DNA from: Citricoccus sp. K5
GTDB taxonomy: Bacteria > Actinomycetota > Actinomycetes > Actinomycetales > Micrococcaceae
Reading direction: 5' to 3'
DNA length: 64,000 nt
NCBI RefSeq assembly: GCF_902506195.1
Contig: NZ_LR732817.1
Span: forward strand, 2,488,245-2,552,244
Positions 26,958 to 35,527 of the stretch are shown piece after piece; the first letter of the stretch is position 1; the number at the start of each line of letters is the position of its first letter. The translations under genes and the position numbers were made by a program. Below the pieces are notes generated by a model, which made no database searches, had not been told where the DNA came from, and saw only the letters and a program-made list of their open reading frames with translations.

Positions 26958-27634
26958 GTGGTCTCCTCCGACCGGCGGATCAGCGCGCGGGTCCAGAGAT
27001 GGCCGATCACAGCCAGTCCCACCCCGGTGCCGATCACGAGCCAGCCGAGTGGGCCGGCCAGCAACTCGGTGGGCGGCCCCCCGACCAGGGCCGTCATCGC
27101 GATCCCGGCGAGGGGCAGGAAGCCCAACAGCTGTGCCGTGGAGCGCGGGCCGGCGGCGGCCGAGTCCCGCGCCTGCTGCGCGTCCTGGCCCTCCTCCAGG
27201 GCGTCGGCCAGACGCTCGAGCAGCCCGGCCAGCGGAATCCCGGCGTGGTGGGAGACCGCCAGGCATCCATCCAGCTGGCGCCAGTGACGGCCCTGCCCCG
27301 GTGCCTCCACGGCGGCGAACGGCTCGCCGCCGAGCATGATCTCCAGGTCAGCCGCGACGAGAACGTGGTGCAGGCAGCATCCCGCCCGACTGGCGGGCCC
27401 CCGTGGCCCGCCTGACCCGTCTGGTCCGCCCGGGCACGGTTCGTAGAGCCCCGAGAGTTCCATCCAGACGCCCTCCGGACGACGGCCGGCCTGCAACAGG
27501 GCGGACGCCCGGCGGAGCAAGGCGACAAATTCCTCGGTCTCGCGCTCACGCCGTCGCCGCACCTGCCCCGGGAGCCACCGCAGCCACCGCGACCACCGCC
27601 GCCGCCTGCCTCGTCGTTCAGGCCCCGATCGCAT
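26954..27634 (-). CDS. Type II secretion system F family protein, TadB-like
   Basis: 226 residues. Basic N-terminus, a T2SF domain (about 35-175) with HHAGIPLAGLLERLADALEEG, and two C-terminal membrane helices (near 165-185 and 190-215). Works with TadA and TadC as the inner-membrane assembly platform. Its ATG overlaps the tadA stop by 17 bases, and its stop overlaps tadC by 4 bases. Confidence 0.85.
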   Translation of the reverse strand: MRSGPERRGRRRRWSRWLRWLPGQVRRRRERETEEFVALLRRASALLQAGRRPEGVWMELSGLYEPCPGGPDGSGGPRGPASRAGCCLHHVLVAADLEIMLGGEPFAAVEAPGQGRHWRQLDGCLAVSHHAGIPLAGLLERLADALEEGQDAQQARDSAAAGPRSTAQLLGFLPLAGIAMTALVGGPPTELLAGPLGWLVIGTGVGLAVIGHLWTRALIRRSEETT

Positions 27635-28916
27635 GCCGGCCCCTACTCCGCCGCAACCCGGTGTCCCGGTGCATGTCGGCTGCGGACAGACCGTCCAGCA
27701 CGCCCTGGCCGGGTCCCGCGGTCAAGGCGGTTCCGACCAGGGAGAGCGCCGGGAGGACGCGCAGGGTACCGGTCCGGCTGGTGTCCCGGTCCACGACGGC
27801 CAGCTCCACGGGGTGCCGCCCGGCATCGGTCCGTTCCAGGTGGAGGACCGCATCCACCGCACTGGAGGCCTGCAGCGCGAGTGCTTCCGACCCCAGGCCG
27901 GCCAATGCGCCCATCGCCTGCAGCCGGGCCGGGACGTCTGAGGCGGAGTTGGCGTGCAGTGTTCCGGCAGCGCCTCGGTGGCCGGTGTTCATGGCGGCCA
28001 GGAAGTCCGCGACCTCCGCCCCGCGGCACTCTCCCACGACGAGCCGGTCGGGCCGCATCCGCAGCGCCTGCCGGACGAGTTCGGACAACTCGACGGTGCC
28101 GGCGCCCTCGGAGTTGCCGGAACGCGCCTGCAGCGAGACCACATGGCCGTGGCGCGGGCGCAGCTCACGGGTGTCCTCCACGGTGATGATCCGTTCGTCC
28201 GCGGGGACCTCCGAGAGCACCGCGGAGAGCAGGGTGGTCTTCCCGGAACCGGTGGCCCCGCTGATGAGCAGGTTGGCGCGGGTGCGCAGCAGTTGCCGCA
28301 GTGCGGCCAGCCACTGCGTCCCGTGGGGCCAGCGCCGGGCCAGGTCCTCCAGACGCGGTGGCTCCGGTGCGGCCAACCGGACACTGATCTGGGTTCCGCC
28401 CGAGGCCAGCGGCGGCAGGATGGCGTGCACCCGGGCACCGGTGACCTGGGCGTCACCGAACGGCTGACACTCGTCGAGCCGACGGCCGCCCTGGGCCAGC
28501 AGGCGGACGGCCAGACGGCGGGCGTCGTCGGCAGGAAGGCACTGGCCCGTGTCCCGGAGACCGTCCAGACCGTCTGTCCAGATAGTTCCGGACCCGTCCA
28601 CCAGGACGTCCGTGACGCCGGGGCCTCGGGCCGGGGCCGCCAGTGGTCCCAGACCGATGAGATCGTCCGTCAGCGCCGTCATCTGGGTGGACGCCTCCTG
28701 CGGGGTGGTCACCGGCAGGTGCCGCCGGACGGCCTCGGCCGCCAGCTCTGGCGGCGCGGTCGCGGGCCGGGCCGGAGCACCACGGTCCTGGTGACGGGCG
28801 GGGTCTGCGAGGCGACCGGCGAGCCATCTGCGGGCCCGTTGCCGTCCCGCCGGGGTTCCTGTGGCGGGGCGCCGACCCGCCCCGGGCGGTGGTTCCGGCG
28901 ACCATCCGCGGCTCAT
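27618..28916 (-). CDS. tadA: TadA/CpaF-type secretion ATPase
   Basis: Hexameric ATPase powering pilus assembly. 432 residues from the ATG at 28916, which overlaps the ssd stop by 4 bases; upstream frame was rejected because it lies inside ssd. Walker A ISGATGSGKTTLLSAVL near residue 223, Asp box IITVEDTRELRP near 250, Walker B/His box LVVGECRGAEVADFLAAMNTGHRG near 298. The N-terminal 90 residues are Arg/Pro-rich and variable. Confidence 0.92.
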   Translation of the reverse strand: MSRGWSPEPPPGAGRRPATGTPAGRQRARRWLAGRLADPARHQDRGAPARPATAPPELAAEAVRRHLPVTTPQEASTQMTALTDDLIGLGPLAAPARGPGVTDVLVDGSGTIWTDGLDGLRDTGQCLPADDARRLAVRLLAQGGRRLDECQPFGDAQVTGARVHAILPPLASGGTQISVRLAAPEPPRLEDLARRWPHGTQWLAALRQLLRTRANLLISGATGSGKTTLLSAVLSEVPADERIITVEDTRELRPRHGHVVSLQARSGNSEGAGTVELSELVRQALRMRPDRLVVGECRGAEVADFLAAMNTGHRGAAGTLHANSASDVPARLQAMGALAGLGSEALALQASSAVDAVLHLERTDAGRHPVELAVVDRDTSRTGTLRVLPALSLVGTALTAGPGQGVLDGLSAADMHRDTGLRRSRGRHAIGA

Positions 28917-30085
28917 CGCAGGGCCCTTCCGGCCACGGGCCAGCCGGGTTCCACGGTCCCGGCTCCGTCCAGCCGCAGTTCGATCTCCGCGGCCAGCCTT
29001 CGGGCGGACCCGCGCTGACTCGACCGATTCCAGGAGGCCAGCGACGTACCGTCCCAATCCTGCGCGTCGACCCGCACAGAGCCGGCGGATTGCCTCGGCA
29101 GGGCTGGTCCTCGACGGATGTCCCGGTGCCGTGCTGCGTGCGACGGCCGCTGACGTGGCGTGACCTGCAGCAGCACGTCGGCCGGAAGCTGCCGTCCGGC
29201 CGATAGTCCGCGATCGGTGCACACCAGCAGCGCCATTCCCCGTTCCGCCCAGTCGCGCGCCCGGTCCTGGTCCTTGCCGACGTCGACGACCGTCCAGGGG
29301 AACGTCTCCACGGCGACCTGGACCCAGTCATCGTCCAACCAGGAGCGGGCCGCGGATTTCGATGAGGTCCAGCCCCACCACCGCACGCCGCCGGCCCCGG
29401 GCAGGTGTGAGGCCAGGGCGGGCCCGGGAACCGGCAGGTCCTGGATCCCGTTCCAGCTCACGCAGCGATCCGCAGGTGGGGCCAGGGCGCGCAGCCGGGT
29501 ACTCAGACTCCCCTGGGGGCCTTGGGCATCCACGAGCAGGCCGCGCCCGGGGCCGCCCAGCAGCAGTGTCAGCGCCCAGGACAGCCCGGGCCAGTGCTCA
29601 TCCCCATCGGCGCCCGGGCCATCGTGGACCACCACCGCAGCGCGCCCCCGAACGGGTGGCTCAGAATTGGCAGGACGAGTCCGCGCCAGGATCCGGCAGA
29701 GCTGCTGAGACCGAGAGGGCAGGCAGAGGGCACCGGGAGGCGCGGAGGTCCCGTCCAGGGTGACGGCCACTATCGGCGGTTCCGGCTGATCCTGTCCGCG
29801 GTCCATCCCCGGTTCCGGGTCGGCCGTCTCCCCCGGGGCGAGCCCCCAGAGGATGAGGGCTGGGGGCGCCGGGGCAGCCCGGCGGGCCTGGGCCGCGGCC
29901 GACCACTCGCGGCGCGGCACGACGCGCAGTCGGTGTCCGACCGCGGCGGCGCAGGCAGCCACCTCGGTGCACAGCAGTTCGGACAGGAGTGGGGAGCTGC
30001 CCACCAGTCCCCGCGGGACCGGCCCATCCCGATCCGGTGGAGCGACGAACAGAATGGTCAACGGTGAGGATGCTCGGACGGACAT
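28913..30085 (-). CDS. Ssd/CpaE-like septum-site determining protein of the Tad locus
   Basis: 390 residues. Resembles the actinobacterial Ssd proteins (Rv3660c type), divergent ParA/MinD-family relatives encoded at the head of Tad loci. The expected Walker A lysine motif is not visible (region VVVHDGPGADGDEHW), so nucleotide binding is doubtful; GRGLLVDAQGPQGSLSTRL resembles the second ParA strand. Probably localises the pilus machine. First gene of the operon, with the ATG at 30085. Confidence 0.75.
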   Translation of the reverse strand: MSVRASSPLTILFVAPPDRDGPVPRGLVGSSPLLSELLCTEVAACAAAVGHRLRVVPRREWSAAAQARRAAPAPPALILWGLAPGETADPEPGMDRGQDQPEPPIVAVTLDGTSAPPGALCLPSRSQQLCRILARTRPANSEPPVRGRAAVVVHDGPGADGDEHWPGLSWALTLLLGGPGRGLLVDAQGPQGSLSTRLRALAPPADRCVSWNGIQDLPVPGPALASHLPGAGGVRWWGWTSSKSAARSWLDDDWVQVAVETFPWTVVDVGKDQDRARDWAERGMALLVCTDRGLSAGRQLPADVLLQVTPRQRPSHAARHRDIRRGPALPRQSAGSVRVDAQDWDGTSLASWNRSSQRGSARRLAAEIELRLDGAGTVEPGWPVAGRALR

Positions 30086-30183
30086 GCTCCCAGCCTGTCC
30101 GCCCGGCCCCCGGCCTGCTGCTCGCGGGCCGGCAACTGTGGAGGACCGGCCCGGCTTCCGCTGCCTGTGGAGGAACCGGCGGC

Positions 30184-30984
30184 CTACAGGTCAGTGCGGG
30201 GCACCGGCATGGACGCGTCCCAATCGGTGATGTCCACGATCCGGCCGTGGTCCCAGTCCTGGGTCCACCCCAGCAGATCGAGGATCCGGTCGATCAGGAT
30301 GGCCGTGAAGCCCCACACGAGGGTGCCGGAGACCAGGAACGCCGGGCTCCTGAACCGCCGGGTGACGCCCGCCGCTTCCCGGGACAGGGACGTGGTGATG
30401 CGATTGGCGGGGTCCACCAGGTCGGCCACGGGGACCCGGAACACCCGGGCTGCCTCCCCCTCGTCCACCACGAAGACGTCGGAGGGCCGGTCCCACCACC
30501 CCAGCACGGGGTGCACCCGGAAGTTCGAGACCGTCAGCGGGGCCGGCGGCAGGGTTCCGATGACGCGCACACCGTTCCGGTCCAGGCCCGTCTCCTCCTC
30601 GGCCTCCCGCAGGGCGCAATCACTGAAGTCCACGTCCCCGGGGTCCCGGCGGCCTCCCGGGAAGGCGACCTGGCCGGGATGGTGGCGCAGGGCGAAGGAC
30701 CGCTGGGTGAGCAGCAGGTCCAGGTCCTCCGGCACGGCGGTGCCGTGGAAGTGCGCCGGCTGGCCGTCCAGCGCCCCGAACAGCACCAGCACGGCGGAGT
30801 CCGAGGGTTCCTCGGCCGAGGCCGGGGGCACCACGGTGAGGCCGAAGTCCCAGCCCCGGACGTCGTCGGGAATCCGGGACGGGGCCGGGGCAGACGGTCG
30901 CCTCGCCGCCAGGTCCGGGTCAAGGGTCCCGTAGCGCTCCACGAGGGACCGTAGGTCCGCGAGCGCCCCGTCGATCTGCATCAT
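30184..30984 (-). CDS. Nudix hydrolase, CoA pyrophosphatase-like (NudL family)
   Basis: 266 residues from the ATG at 30984 (overlaps nth by 4 bases). The Nudix box appears as [20 protein letters not shown] with EETGL following, preceded by [12 protein letters not shown], the NudL/CoA-type signature. Likely hydrolyses CoA or its oxidised derivatives to phosphopantetheine and 3',5'-ADP. In mycobacteria the same pair nth-nudix is found near marP. Confidence 0.87.
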   Translation of the reverse strand: MMQIDGALADLRSLVERYGTLDPDLAARRPSAPAPSRIPDDVRGWDFGLTVVPPASAEEPSDSAVLVLFGALDGQPAHFHGTAVPEDLDLLLTQRSFALRHHPGQVAFPGGRRDPGDVDFSDCALREAEEETGLDRNGVRVIGTLPPAPLTVSNFRVHPVLGWWDRPSDVFVVDEGEAARVFRVPVADLVDPANRITTSLSREAAGVTRRFRSPAFLVSGTLVWGFTAILIDRILDLLGWTQDWDHGRIVDITDWDASMPVPRTDL

Positions 30985-31799
30985 GCCCCCAGACCGTAGC
31001 CCTCGGCCCGCAGCTCGGCGCGGGTGGAACCGGCGAGCATCTTGGCCAGCAGTTCCTCCCGGCCCGGCGCCAGCTCGTACTTCAGCAACGACGCCGCCGC
31101 GTCCGGATTCGTTTCCCCGATCCCGAAGGAGGGGCACCAGCGGGCGACGGGGCAGGCCCCGCAGGCGGGGCGCTTGGCGTGGCAGACGCGGCGACCGTGG
31201 AAGACCAGGCGATGGGAGAGCATGGTCCAGTCGCGCGGCTCGAAGAGCTCGGCGACCTCGTACTCGACCTTGACCGGGTCCTGCTGCGCGGTGAATCCGA
31301 GCCGCCGGGCCAGGCGCCCGAAGTGGGTGTCCACGGTGAGCCCGGGGACCCCGAAGGCATTGCCCAGGACCACGAAGGCCGTCTTGCGGCCGACCCCGGG
31401 CAGTTTCACCAGTTCGTCCACCGTGCCGGGAACGTCCCCGCCGTGGCGTTCGACCAGGGCCCGGGAGAGGCCCTGGATGGCGGTGGCCTTGTTCCGGTAG
31501 AAGCCCAGGGGCCGAACGATCTCCTGCAGCTCTCGCTCGTCCGCCAGGGCCATGGCCTCGGCATCAGGGAATCGTGCGAACAGCCCCGGAGTGGTCGCAT
31601 TGACCCGCACATCCGTGGTCTGGGCCGAGAGCACGGTGGCCACGAGCAGCTCGAAGGCGTTGGTGAAATCGAGTTCGGCGACCGCGTAGGGATAGGCGTC
31701 GGCCAGCACCCGGTTGACCTTCCGGGCACGGCGTTTCAGGGCGAGGGTGCTCTCCCCGGCGCTGGCGACGCCGGCCGGCGCGGACTTCCTGCCCGTCAC
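30981..31799 (-). CDS. nth: Endonuclease III
   Basis: Base-excision repair DNA glycosylase/AP lyase for oxidised pyrimidines. 272 residues; helix-hairpin-helix [14 protein letters not shown] (near 135) holds the catalytic lysine, the catalytic aspartate is in [11 protein letters not shown], and the 4Fe-4S ligands are in [17 protein letters not shown] (spacing 6-2-5). Starts with ATG overlapping the upstream membrane protein by 4 bases. Confidence 0.94.
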   Translation of the reverse strand: MTGRKSAPAGVASAGESTLALKRRARKVNRVLADAYPYAVAELDFTNAFELLVATVLSAQTTDVRVNATTPGLFARFPDAEAMALADERELQEIVRPLGFYRNKATAIQGLSRALVERHGGDVPGTVDELVKLPGVGRKTAFVVLGNAFGVPGLTVDTHFGRLARRLGFTAQQDPVKVEYEVAELFEPRDWTMLSHRLVFHGRRVCHAKRPACGACPVARWCPSFGIGETNPDAAASLLKYELAPGREELLAKMLAGSTRAELRAEGYGLGA

Positions 31800-32923
31800 G
31801 CGCGCTCGATGTCCGTGAGGTCCTCCAGCACGCCGGTGCGCCCGTCCGTGTTCTGCACGAAGAACTCGTGGCCACGGTCCTCGAGGGCCAGGATCCAGCC
31901 GCCGGGCTCGAGCGCGAAGGCCGGGCTGCCGTCCTCGGGGTTCACGGCCGTCCGGCGCGTTCCCACGGCGAACCAGAACGCCTCGTACTCGGCCGGTTCA
32001 GTGCCCCTCGGTGCCGGCGGCGCGGATTCCAGCGGATCGATCGGTTCCGTGTGCTGAACGTCGGGTACCGATGACGAAGGAGACTGCTCGACAGGTTCTG
32101 ACGGTTCAGCAGTTGCCGGTGCTCCGAACGCGGCGGTTGCCGAGGCCGCGGCCTCGTCCGTGGACCGCGGGCGCACGCGCGTCATCCCGAGTTCGTCCTC
32201 GATATCGGCCGCAGACCGCTCAGCATCGTCCGAGCCGGGAGCGAGGGATCCAGCAGGCTCCGGCGAGGACCGGTATTCCTCGTGGGCCTCCTGCGAGGCC
32301 GCCTGACCGTAGGCCGGGGACTCCCCGAACTCCGCGCCCCGGTCCCCCGCGGTCTCGGTTCCGGCCCACGGACCGCTGGCACCGGCACCACCGGCGGCAG
32401 GTGAGGCGGCCGGCGTCGACCACGGGCCCCCGGTACCGGCCCGGAAGGTGCCGTGCTGGGCGGCGGATCCGGCGAAGAGCGGGGCCATGAGGGATCTCAT
32501 CGGGGAGGTGACCAGCAGGCCGAAGGCGCCGGCCAGACCGATGAGCAGGACGGCGTCCAGGGTGGTGACGAACGTGATGAAGAAGTAGGACAGCGCCAGC
32601 CAGGCCGTGACGTGCGCGAACTGTTCGGTGCTGAGTGAGCCGAGGCGGGGGCCGGCGTCGCCGGTGGGCTTCCCCGAGGAGGCCGCTCGGGCCAGGATGA
32701 AGCCGGCCGCGGCGAGGGGCATCAGGATCCCGATGCCGAGGAAGAAGAGGTTGGTGCTGCCCCACAGGTTCAGGCCCCACCGCGAGGTACTCAGGGGGAC
32801 GATGGAACCGGCGAGGACCACGAGGCCCGAGGCGAGGAAGCCGACGTCCCAACTGGACAGCCTCAGCCCCGAGCTGGGACCACCGGCTGGTGCGGTAGCG
32901 GGTGAATCCGGTGCGATGGTCAT
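31796..32923 (-). CDS. Hypothetical four-helix membrane protein with long acidic tail
   Basis: 375 residues from the ATG at 32923 (AGGAGG, 6-base spacing). Residues 20-145 contain about four membrane helices; residues 150-310 are a Gly/Ala/Ser/Glu-rich disordered region; the C-terminal 50 residues ([16 protein letters not shown] to [11 protein letters not shown]) form a small beta-rich domain found at the end of several actinobacterial membrane proteins. Function not recognised. Coupled to nth by an ATGA overlap. Confidence 0.75.
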   Translation of the reverse strand: MTIAPDSPATAPAGGPSSGLRLSSWDVGFLASGLVVLAGSIVPLSTSRWGLNLWGSTNLFFLGIGILMPLAAAGFILARAASSGKPTGDAGPRLGSLSTEQFAHVTAWLALSYFFITFVTTLDAVLLIGLAGAFGLLVTSPMRSLMAPLFAGSAAQHGTFRAGTGGPWSTPAASPAAGGAGASGPWAGTETAGDRGAEFGESPAYGQAASQEAHEEYRSSPEPAGSLAPGSDDAERSAADIEDELGMTRVRPRSTDEAAASATAAFGAPATAEPSEPVEQSPSSSVPDVQHTEPIDPLESAPPAPRGTEPAEYEAFWFAVGTRRTAVNPEDGSPAFALEPGGWILALEDRGHEFFVQNTDGRTGVLEDLTDIERA

Positions 32924-33068
32924 GTGGTTCCTCCTGTGCCACCCGGAACGGGCGACTCCCCAGCGATTGATCCAGACCGGACGGTGCTCGCCGGTTCCCC
33001 TATGGATGCTCTCTGCACCATTCAACCAGCCATGCCCGGCCCTGTCCCCCCAGTTTGACGTGCGCGGC

Positions 33069-33096
33069 TTCACACCGTCGGCCGTGGCGTTAGGCT
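33069..33096 (+). promoter_or_regulatory. Candidate acsA promoter
   Basis: TTCACA (33069-33074) and TAGGCT (33091-33096) separated by 16 bases, matching housekeeping consensus at 5 and 3 of 6 positions. It would start transcription near 33103. Confidence 0.4.
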
Positions 33097-33111
33097 AAAG
33101 ACGAAGCCACC

Positions 33112-33127
33112 TGTGACGCCAGTTACA
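33112..33127 (+). promoter_or_regulatory. CRP/GlxR-like binding site upstream of acsA
   Basis: TGTGACGCCAGTTACA matches TGTGA-N6-TCACA at 9 of 10 specified positions. It is 52 bases upstream of the acsA ATG and just downstream of the candidate promoter. A GlxR-type CRP is encoded in the window at 38745. Confidence 0.5.
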
Positions 33128-33178
33128 CCCCGGCGTCATCACGGTGGTCCTCGTCGACCGCGCCACCAAGGAGTACGC

Positions 33179-35248
33179 ATGAGCACACCAGCGTCCAACG
33201 AATCGGCCCCCTCCTCCGCATCCGCCGACGGCGGCGGCACCATGGACACCCTCTCCCACGAGCACCGCAGCTTCCCGCCCTCGGCGAAGTTCGCCGCACA
33301 GGCCGTGGCCGGGGCGGACCGCTATGAGGAGGCCGCAGCGGACCGGCTGGGCTACTGGGCTCATCGGGCGCGTGAGGTGCTGGACTGGGACCAGGACTTC
33401 ACCGAGGTGCTGGACTGGTCCGATGCCCCCTTCGCGAAGTGGTTCGTCGGCGGCACCACCAACGCCGCCTACAACGCCCTGGACCGCCACGTGGAGGCCG
33501 GGTTGGGCGACCGCGTGGCCATCCACTTCGAGGGTGAACCCGGAGACTCCCGTTCCTGGACCTACGCAGAGCTCGCCGCCGAGGTCCGGCGGGCCGCCAA
33601 CGCCTTCGAGTCGCTCGGGGTCACCAAGGGCGACCGCGTGGCGGTCTACATGCCGATGATCACCGAGACCGTCGTCACCATGCTGGCCTGCGCCCGGATC
33701 GGCGCTGTCCATTCCGTGGTCTTCGGCGGCTTCTCCGCCGATGCCCTGCGCTCGCGCATCGACGATGCCGAGGCCAAGCTCGTGGTCACCGCGGACGGCT
33801 CCTGGCGGCGCGGAAAGCCCGCCATGCTCAAGCCGGCGGTGGATGCCGCCCTGGCCGAGCCCGGCCATTCCGTGGCCCATGTCCTCGTGGTCCGCCGCAA
33901 CGAGCAGGACGTGGAGTGGACGGCGGACCGGGACCTGTGGTGGCACGACGTGCTGGGTGAGCAGTCGGACGAGCACGAGCTGGTCTGGCACGACTCCGAG
34001 CACCCGCTGTACATCCTCTACACCTCCGGCACCACCGGGAAGCCGAAGGGCATCCTGCACACCACGGGCGGCTACCTGGTGCAGACCGCCGTCACCCACC
34101 GGGACACCTTCGATCTCCATCCCGAGACGGACGTGTACTGGTGCACCGCCGACGTCGGCTGGGTCACCGGGCACTCCTACGTCACCTACGCGCCCCTTAT
34201 CAACGGCGCCACCCAGGTGATCTACGAGGGCACCCCCGACTTCCCGCACACCGGCCGCTGGTGGGAGATCGTGGCCAAGTACGGCATCACCATCATGTAC
34301 ACCGCCCCCACCGCGATCCGCACCTGCATGAAGTGGGGCCGGCAGGTGCCGGACGCCTTCGACCTGTCCTCGATCCGTGTGCTCGGATCCGTCGGCGAGG
34401 CCATCAACCCCGAGGCCTGGATGTGGTACCGGGAGGTCATCGGCGGCAACGCCGGCGCCGGGACGAAGAACGACGACGGCTCCATCACCCCGGGTGCCCG
34501 CAAGGAGTACCCCGCCCCGATCGTGGACACCTGGTGGCAGACCGAGACCGGTGCCCACATGATCTCGCCCCTGCCCGGTGTCACGGCCACCAAGCCCGGT
34601 TCGGCCCAGACCCCCGTCCCGGGGATCACCGTGGACGTGGTGGACGAGGCCGGCCGGTCCTTCGACGGTGCCGGTGCCGGTTTCCTGGTGATCCGGGATC
34701 CATGGCCGGCCATGCTGCGCGGCATCTGGGGCGACCCGGAGCGCTTCAAGGAGACCTACTGGTCCCGGTTCGAGGGCATCTACTTCGCCGGGGACGGCGC
34801 CCGCCGGGACGAGGACGGGGACGTCTGGGTCACCGGTCGTGTGGATGACGTCATGAACATCTCCGGCCACCGCCTCTCCACCTCGGAGATCGAGTCCGCC
34901 CTGGTCTCCCACCCGATCGTGGCGGAGTCCGCCGTGGTCGGCGCCACCGATGCCACCACCGGCCAGGCCGTGGTGGCGTTCGTGATCCTCACCGAGGAAT
35001 CCCAGGCGGACGGAGCGGTCGATCCGGTCCAGACCGAGGCCGACCTGCGGGCCCACGTGGCCTCCGAGATCGGGGCCATCGCGAAGCCCAAGCACATCCT
35101 GGTGGTGCCGGAGCTGCCCAAGACCCGCTCCGGCAAGATCATGCGCCGTCTGCTCAAGGACGTGGCCGAAGGCCGTGATCCGGGCGATGCATCCACCCTG
35201 TCCGATCCCACGATCATGCAGCAGATCGCGGAGTCGCTGCGCAAGTAG
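33179..35248 (+). CDS. acsA: Acetyl-CoA synthetase
   Basis: Converts acetate, ATP and CoA to acetyl-CoA through an acetyl-AMP intermediate. 689 residues; the ATG at 33179 follows AAGGAG by 5 bases. AMP-binding motif YTSGTTGKPKG near residue 281; WWQTETG near 445 for acetate/AMP contacts; the regulatory acetylation lysine is in PKTRSGKIMRR near residue 647. The deacetylase AcuC, which could reverse that acetylation, is encoded at 7911-9224. N-terminus has a Ser/Ala-rich extension of about 20 residues. Confidence 0.95.
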   Translation: MSTPASNESAPSSASADGGGTMDTLSHEHRSFPPSAKFAAQAVAGADRYEEAAADRLGYWAHRAREVLDWDQDFTEVLDWSDAPFAKWFVGGTTNAAYNALDRHVEAGLGDRVAIHFEGEPGDSRSWTYAELAAEVRRAANAFESLGVTKGDRVAVYMPMITETVVTMLACARIGAVHSVVFGGFSADALRSRIDDAEAKLVVTADGSWRRGKPAMLKPAVDAALAEPGHSVAHVLVVRRNEQDVEWTADRDLWWHDVLGEQSDEHELVWHDSEHPLYILYTSGTTGKPKGILHTTGGYLVQTAVTHRDTFDLHPETDVYWCTADVGWVTGHSYVTYAPLINGATQVIYEGTPDFPHTGRWWEIVAKYGITIMYTAPTAIRTCMKWGRQVPDAFDLSSIRVLGSVGEAINPEAWMWYREVIGGNAGAGTKNDDGSITPGARKEYPAPIVDTWWQTETGAHMISPLPGVTATKPGSAQTPVPGITVDVVDEAGRSFDGAGAGFLVIRDPWPAMLRGIWGDPERFKETYWSRFEGIYFAGDGARRDEDGDVWVTGRVDDVMNISGHRLSTSEIESALVSHPIVAESAVVGATDATTGQAVVAFVILTEESQADGAVDPVQTEADLRAHVASEIGAIAKPKHILVVPELPKTRSGKIMRRLLKDVAEGRDPGDASTLSDPTIMQQIAESLRK

Positions 35249-35279
35249 ACACGTAGACAAGTAGAGAACAGTTCCGGAC

Positions 35280-35334
35280 ACAGCAATGGTGCCGGGCCAC
35301 AGTGATGATCACTGTGGCCCGGCACCATTGCTGT
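35280..35334. terminator. 27-bp perfect inverted repeat between convergent acsA and metS
   Basis: Arms 35280-35306 and 35308-35334 are exact reverse complements with a single central base. It sits 31 bases after acsA and 57 bases after the metS stop on the other strand, so a bidirectional terminator is the simplest reading. There is no T-tract, and the stem is longer than usual for an intrinsic terminator. Confidence 0.6.
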
Positions 35335-35391
35335 AACCAGCCGTCCCGGTCTGCGGCAGATTGTCGCAGACCGCGGACCTGGCTGACCGGA

Positions 35392-35526
35392 CTAACTCCG
35401 GTCGACCGCAGCCTCTTCGCCGGAGAGGTGGTCCGGGTTCTTCAGCAGGTGGATGAGCGAAGCGGCCATGCCGCCCCACACCACCACGATCGCGATGATC
35501 AGGAACACGATGGCAATCGGGTCCAT
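35392..35526 (-). CDS. metS: Methionine/alanine importer small subunit MetS
   Basis: 44 residues: one membrane helix (PIAIVFLIIAIVVVWGGMAA) followed by SLIHLLKNPDHL, typical of MetS, the small subunit needed by MetP-type neurotransmitter-sodium-symporter family transporters. The ATG at 35526 has GGGAG 6 bases upstream and lies one base after the metP stop. The open frame continues upstream within metP, but that part is not MetS-like. Confidence 0.9.
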   Translation of the reverse strand: MDPIAIVFLIIAIVVVWGGMAASLIHLLKNPDHLSGEEAAVDRS

Positions 35527-35527
35527 G

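Noticed and set aside
28917-29222. Longer TadA start at 29222
   Set aside because: The extra 102 residues are antisense-like Arg/Ala-rich sequence lying inside ssd; the ATG at 28916 overlaps the ssd stop as ATGA.
33095-35281. 728-codon minus-strand frame antisense to acsA
   Set aside because: Pure shadow of acsA; low-complexity Gly/Val/Asp/His composition and no domains.
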